Shown: positions 35,784-39,332 of the stretch, piece by piece
Numbering within the stretch: the stretch's first letter is position 1
Layout: every line of letters begins with the position of its first letter
NCBI GenBank assembly: GCA_937870825.1
Contig: CALMZO010000416.1
Span: 1-39,332, forward strand
Direction: 5' to 3'
From: an uncultured Chloroflexota bacterium
GTDB taxonomy: Bacteria > Chloroflexota > Anaerolineae > UBA4142 > SHND01
DNA: 39,332 nucleotides
The notes under the pieces: model-generated
Told to the model about the DNA's origin: nothing
What the model saw: the letters and a program-made list of their open reading frames with translations, nothing else
Databases searched by the model: none
Made by a program: the position numbers and the translations under genes

Positions 35784-38504
35784 ATGCCGCAAATCAATTA
35801 CGAAGCCGACAAGCAACTCGCCGCGCTTGAACCGCCGAACCGATTAGAAATCGTTGACGGCGCGCCGGAACCGTTGTTCTCGCGCAAAGTGGGCGAAATT
35901 TGCGTGTACGTCAACAACGCGTCGCTCTATTTCGGCGCGGGCGATGATGACGACGTGGGCGACGCGGACGGCGCGGGCTGGAAAGACCCCGCCACCAATC
36001 TCACGCTCAAACTTATCATCGAGTACTTTGACAAAGGCACCGAGCAAATCCGCATCGGTTACACGACAGATGGCTCCAGCGAAACGCTGGCAACGATTGT
36101 CACCAAGACCAACACGAAAGAATGGAAAAAAGAGCGCATCGTTCTTTCGAACGTGCGCTTTGGCACATCGTATTATGGCATTGACGCCAACGAAATCGTT
36201 GGGGGCGGCGGAGACCACAATAACGCGGACTTTCGCATTTTTTGCACAGGCGATTTATGGGTCAAGAGTATTGCGATTACCAATCGCACGACCAAAGCAT
36301 CGCTCCGCTTTCCCGCGTATGAATATCTGAATCAAACGAATGTTGTGCCGCCCGAACAACTCCCCGGCACGGGCGATGAGTTCAACGACAATTTGCTCGC
36401 GGGCTGGACGGTCTCGCCAACCCAGTTCGCAGCCGATAGCGGTAACTTTCGCATTCGTTCCGACATTCCCGCGCTGGAGATGGGCGCGGCAACCGCGTTT
36501 GGTGTCGGCATCGGCATTTGGCAAGGCAACGAAGGCGGAACGTACAAGTGGCGTGCAGGAAATCCGAGCGGCAGCAAAGCGGAATGGGATGGCGCGTCGT
36601 TCAATGTTGTCGGTTCCATCACGTCCACGTCGGGGACAATCGGCGGATGGTCCATCGGAGCGAGTTCGCTCACCGGTGGGAACGCGAATCTGCATTCTTC
36701 GGGTTACCTGTTGCTGGGAACGTCGAATGACATTGTGCGGCTCGACGCAGCGGATGCAACGTATCGGATCTGGGTCGGAAATGCGGTTGCCGCGAGTGCG
36801 TCGTTCCGTGTGACCAAAGCGGGCGCGCTCACGTCCACGTCGGGAACGATTGGCGGCTGGACGATTGGCTCCAGCACACTCTCAAGCGGCAGCATCACGC
36901 TCAATTCTGCGACGCCGAAAATCACGCTGGGTTCGATTACCGATTACCTGAACAACACCGGCGTCTTTATGGGGCTATCGGGCGGCGCCTACAAATTCAG
37001 CGTAGGCACGACGACCAAGTATTTCGCGTTCGATGGTACGAATCCAGTTGCGAGTGGGAATTGGATTGACAGCGATGGGGTTGAAACCTCACTCCAAACG
37101 TGGAAAACGAATATCGTTTTTTCGAGTGCGAGCGCGACGCAGGTGAATTGGACAAGCGGCACGATTCAATTGAATGATGGGCGCACGTTCAGTATTGTAA
37201 GCGGCAACACGGGCGCGATGGCGGCGCTCACGTACATTTATCTTGACACGGCGGTCAGTAGCACGGTCCTGCAAAAGACTACAAACTATGCAACGGCAGT
37301 GGGTCCCGGCAGAGTTCTGATTGCGGCAGCGCAAAACAATGCGACGGGCGCGAGTGTCATTCCGTTCAGCGGGCAGCAGCCGATTATCGACGGGGGCGCG
37401 CAGATTGTTGCGTCGAGCATCACAACAGGCGCGCTTGCTGCGGGCGCGGTCACGGCGGCGAAAATCTCTGTCTCTCAACTGTCGGCGATTAGTGCGGACA
37501 TGGGTTCGATTACGGCGGGGACAATTACTGCAGCGACCATTCGCACCGCCGCAAGCGGCGCGCGCGTCGAAATGAATAACACCAAATTGTTTGGTACGGA
37601 CGGCACTACGACGCAATGGGAAACAGATACAAGCGGGCGAATTACGGCAGGGGCAGGGGTTGTGCAATTAGGTGCGGCGGGGATTAGTGTTACGCCAACG
37701 GGCGCGGAATCCGCCGCGCGCGCGTACTCATTTTCGAGCAGCGCAGGGGGAACCGACTACGGAGGCATGTATTCCGTAATTCATAGCGCAGGCATCAATT
37801 TTGTGTATGTACGCGTTCGTAACGAATCTGGGTTTTACAGTCACCTAGTCCAAACGGCGGATACGAATAGCGACCAACAATCAATGATTTTGTTCAGCGC
37901 AAAGCGGAACGGGCAGTCGGACGTGTCGCTGTCGTTGATCAATTCATCCCCTAGCGGGAACAGGATTAACCTTAATGGCGCACACATCAAGATTGGAACA
38001 GACAACACGTATGACATTGGTGCGAGCGGCGCGAATCGTCCGCGTGATTTGTGGCTCGGCAGAAATGCAGACATCACGGGAAATCTTGTCGTTGACGGCA
38101 ATGCCACGCTCGGCGATGCGACCGGCGATTTAACAACCATCAGTGGAACGTTGCGCGCGCAGCCAACCGCGGGGGCGGCGACGTTCGCGCTCGACACTTC
38201 GCAAGGCACAGTGCTGACGCTGGCGAACAATGCGATTGGCGACGCCACCGGCAACGCGAATAATTTCAGTGGCTTGCTCGTCGTCAACGAGACCGCAGTG
38301 GACGGCGCGCTCGCGCTGTTTCTTGTGGGAAACGGTGCAATCACAATCATCGCTCAGCAGGCAGGCACACTCTACAGTACGACGGCGGGAACGGCGAGCA
38401 AAATCAACGTCTATCTCTCTGCAAGTGTTATTAAAATCGAAAACAAGCGCGGCGGTTCGCGTTCCTTCAACATCATGGCGCTCCGCACTCGCGCAGGACA
38501 ATAG
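35784..38504 (+). CDS. Tail fibre/tip attachment protein
   Basis: The 906-residue protein has an N-terminal globular part (1-250), then repeat units with TSTSGTIGGW(S/T)IG, then a Ser/Thr/Gly/Ala-rich fibrous part. A block near residue 745-780 (IGTDNTYDIGASGANRPRDL, WLGRNADITGNLVVDGNATL) is the typical 'YDIG....RP..LW.G....I.GNL.V.G' segment of phage tail fibres. It should bind the host surface. No chaperone or peptidase domain was recognised at the C-terminus, which ends SIMALRT-like with a beta motif (RSFNIMALRTRAGQ). Confidence 0.85.
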   Translation: MPQINYEADKQLAALEPPNRLEIVDGAPEPLFSRKVGEICVYVNNASLYFGAGDDDDVGDADGAGWKDPATNLTLKLIIEYFDKGTEQIRIGYTTDGSSETLATIVTKTNTKEWKKERIVLSNVRFGTSYYGIDANEIVGGGGDHNNADFRIFCTGDLWVKSIAITNRTTKASLRFPAYEYLNQTNVVPPEQLPGTGDEFNDNLLAGWTVSPTQFAADSGNFRIRSDIPALEMGAATAFGVGIGIWQGNEGGTYKWRAGNPSGSKAEWDGASFNVVGSITSTSGTIGGWSIGASSLTGGNANLHSSGYLLLGTSNDIVRLDAADATYRIWVGNAVAASASFRVTKAGALTSTSGTIGGWTIGSSTLSSGSITLNSATPKITLGSITDYLNNTGVFMGLSGGAYKFSVGTTTKYFAFDGTNPVASGNWIDSDGVETSLQTWKTNIVFSSASATQVNWTSGTIQLNDGRTFSIVSGNTGAMAALTYIYLDTAVSSTVLQKTTNYATAVGPGRVLIAAAQNNATGASVIPFSGQQPIIDGGAQIVASSITTGALAAGAVTAAKISVSQLSAISADMGSITAGTITAATIRTAASGARVEMNNTKLFGTDGTTTQWETDTSGRITAGAGVVQLGAAGISVTPTGAESAARAYSFSSSAGGTDYGGMYSVIHSAGINFVYVRVRNESGFYSHLVQTADTNSDQQSMILFSAKRNGQSDVSLSLINSSPSGNRINLNGAHIKIGTDNTYDIGASGANRPRDLWLGRNADITGNLVVDGNATLGDATGDLTTISGTLRAQPTAGAATFALDTSQGTVLTLANNAIGDATGNANNFSGLLVVNETAVDGALALFLVGNGAITIIAQQAGTLYSTTAGTASKINVYLSASVIKIENKRGGSRSFNIMALRTRAGQ
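36621..36885 (+). repeat. Two repeat units within the fibre gene, 210 bp apart
   Basis: ACGTCCACGTCGGG at 36621 and again at 36831 begins two units coding (T/L)TSTSGTIGGW(S/T)IG(A/S)S(S/T)L. The DNA differs at wobble positions after the first 14 bases, so the similarity is kept at the protein level. Confidence 0.8.
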
Positions 38505-38521
38505 ATTAAATCGGAGGGAAC

Positions 38522-38830
38522 ATGCCCAAGCAAGTGAATCTCGATGTAAAACAACTGCGCTCCATTCACATTTATCGCGAGCCCGTTGCGGTGAACGAGC
38601 AAGGCGAGAAGGAGTGGCGTTTTCGCCTTGCCGGCGAATACGAACTCACCGATGACACGGACAGAGTGTTGTACTCGCGCCAAATTGAAATTATTCCTGA
38701 TAGTGCATTGCTCACACGCATCGAGCATCTCTACGCCAAACTGCTCGACGCTGCGCAAGACCAAGAAGGCGTCAAACCGAAAGTGGCGAAGGCGATGGCT
38801 GCCGCGCCGAAATCAAAGAGGAGAAAATAA
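38522..38830 (+). CDS. Small phage protein of unknown function after the fibre gene
   Basis: The 102-residue protein has a beta-type N-terminal half (LDVKQLRSIHIYREPVAVNE; WRFRLAGEYELTDDTDR) and a basic tail (KAMAAAPKSKRRK). GGAGG lies a few bases upstream of ATG 38522. No family recognised; position suggests a structural or fibre-associated role. Confidence 0.75.
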   Translation: MPKQVNLDVKQLRSIHIYREPVAVNEQGEKEWRFRLAGEYELTDDTDRVLYSRQIEIIPDSALLTRIEHLYAKLLDAAQDQEGVKPKVAKAMAAAPKSKRRK

Positions 38831-38832
38831 CC

Positions 38833-39332
38833 ATGTCCAACCGAAACAGCAAACCAATCTCACCCGCGCAAGTGGTTGCCGCAGCGGGACTCGCCGCGAT
38901 GAAACATGATGCGGAACACATCAACCCTGCTGCGCTCGAAACTTTTTTGCACGGCGCGCAAGAGGGCTGCTTTGCATTCGAGTTGCGGATGAAACACGCG
39001 CAATTCGCTGGCGACACCAAGCGCATCAATGAACTCAAGCCCGAACTGGAGAAATTTCAAAAACGCAAAGCGTATTATGAAAAAGAAATCGCCGCGCAGT
39101 TTCCGCAGCACAAACCCGCGCCGTCGCCGAATTTGAAAATGCTTGAGCGTCAAATCGTGCTGCAAGATTATCTCGGCGCGTTGGAGTTGAAACGCAACGC
39201 GCAGATTGCAAGCAAAGCGGCAAAGGCGTTAGGCGACAAGGATGAAGAAAAAGTCGCGTTCCTCGATATGCAGCGCGCGCTCAAGTACATCGAATTGCTC
39301 GAACCAAAATTCAAACGCTACGAACGCGAAAT
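38833..39332 (+). CDS. Phage protein of unknown function, 3' end beyond the window
   Basis: From ATG 38833, two bases after the previous stop, the frame stays open to the window end (166 codons). The visible part is strongly helical and Lys/Glu/Ala-rich (RINELKPELEKFQKRKAYYE; ALELKRNAQIASKAAKAL; MQRALKYIELLEPKFKRYE), compatible with a coiled coil. No family recognised. Confidence 0.7.
   Translation, partial: MSNRNSKPISPAQVVAAAGLAAMKHDAEHINPAALETFLHGAQEGCFAFELRMKHAQFAGDTKRINELKPELEKFQKRKAYYEKEIAAQFPQHKPAPSPNLKMLERQIVLQDYLGALELKRNAQIASKAAKALGDKDEEKVAFLDMQRALKYIELLEPKFKRYERE

Noticed and set aside
1-39332. tRNA, rRNA, insertion sequence, integrase and lysis genes
   Set aside because: I looked for T-loop patterns, transposase or recombinase motifs and endolysin domains and saw none that could be supported.

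Overview
The window joins a bacterial chromosome segment (about 1-7580) to a large part of a tailed-phage genome (about 7600 to the right end, still open at 39332). The host genes (ffh, rpsP, a KH-domain gene of the khpA type, rimM, a secreted S8 protease, dprA), the moderately high GC, the 'CGCG'-rich codon use and the hairpin repeats framed by GTAGGGGC/GCCCCTAC suggest a Chloroflexota-like bacterium, probably a metagenomic assembly. That assignment is inference; no rRNA or tRNA gene is visible.

Host part: a partial LOR/SDH-type gene and a multi-pass membrane protein on the minus strand; an orphan AbiEii-like nucleotidyltransferase; then the co-oriented run ffh - rpsP - khpA - rimM - S8 protease, closed by a symmetrical terminator at 6397-6433, and dprA. 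The 3' end of dprA carries a perfect palindrome whose U-tract is present only for leftward transcription, and phage genes begin directly beyond it. This looks like the left prophage junction.

Phage part, leftward module (13992 to 7602): ParB-like protein, a stand-alone RarA/MgsA C-terminal-like domain, a small conserved protein, a KTSC protein, a SymE-like protein, a DNA polymerase sliding clamp with long Lys/Ala-rich tails, and three unknowns. Five places in this module carry the same start-associated sequence, GGAGACCC, and each has an inverted repeat just upstream. At four of them the motif is the ribosome-binding site with ATG 2-4 nt later. In the middle of the module, on the plus strand, lies a non-coding region (11727-12145). 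A promoter-like TTGCGA-17-TAGAAT is followed exactly by five hairpins, the last an intrinsic terminator. Two hairpin loops present sequences complementary to GGAGACCC (8 nt in loop 3, 6-7 nt in loop 1). This is a candidate phage small RNA (or structured leader of the DUF2292-like gene behind it) that could pair with the ribosome-binding sites of the leftward operons, and it is the most interesting item in the window.

Phage part, rightward module (14116 onward): a ParB-fold protein and a GT-A glycosyltransferase-like protein that overlap by 167 nt, two paralogous small terminase subunits flanking four small cargo genes, large terminase, portal, MuF-type head protein, protease-scaffold fusion, major capsid protein with an inserted beta domain, connectors, two paralogous tail tube proteins, a tail assembly chaperone pair joined by a T TTT TTA -1 frameshift site, tape measure (881 aa), Dit-like and hub-like proteins, and a large fibre protein. 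This is the order of a long-tailed siphovirus. No integrase, repressor or lysis cassette is in view; they may lie beyond the right edge.
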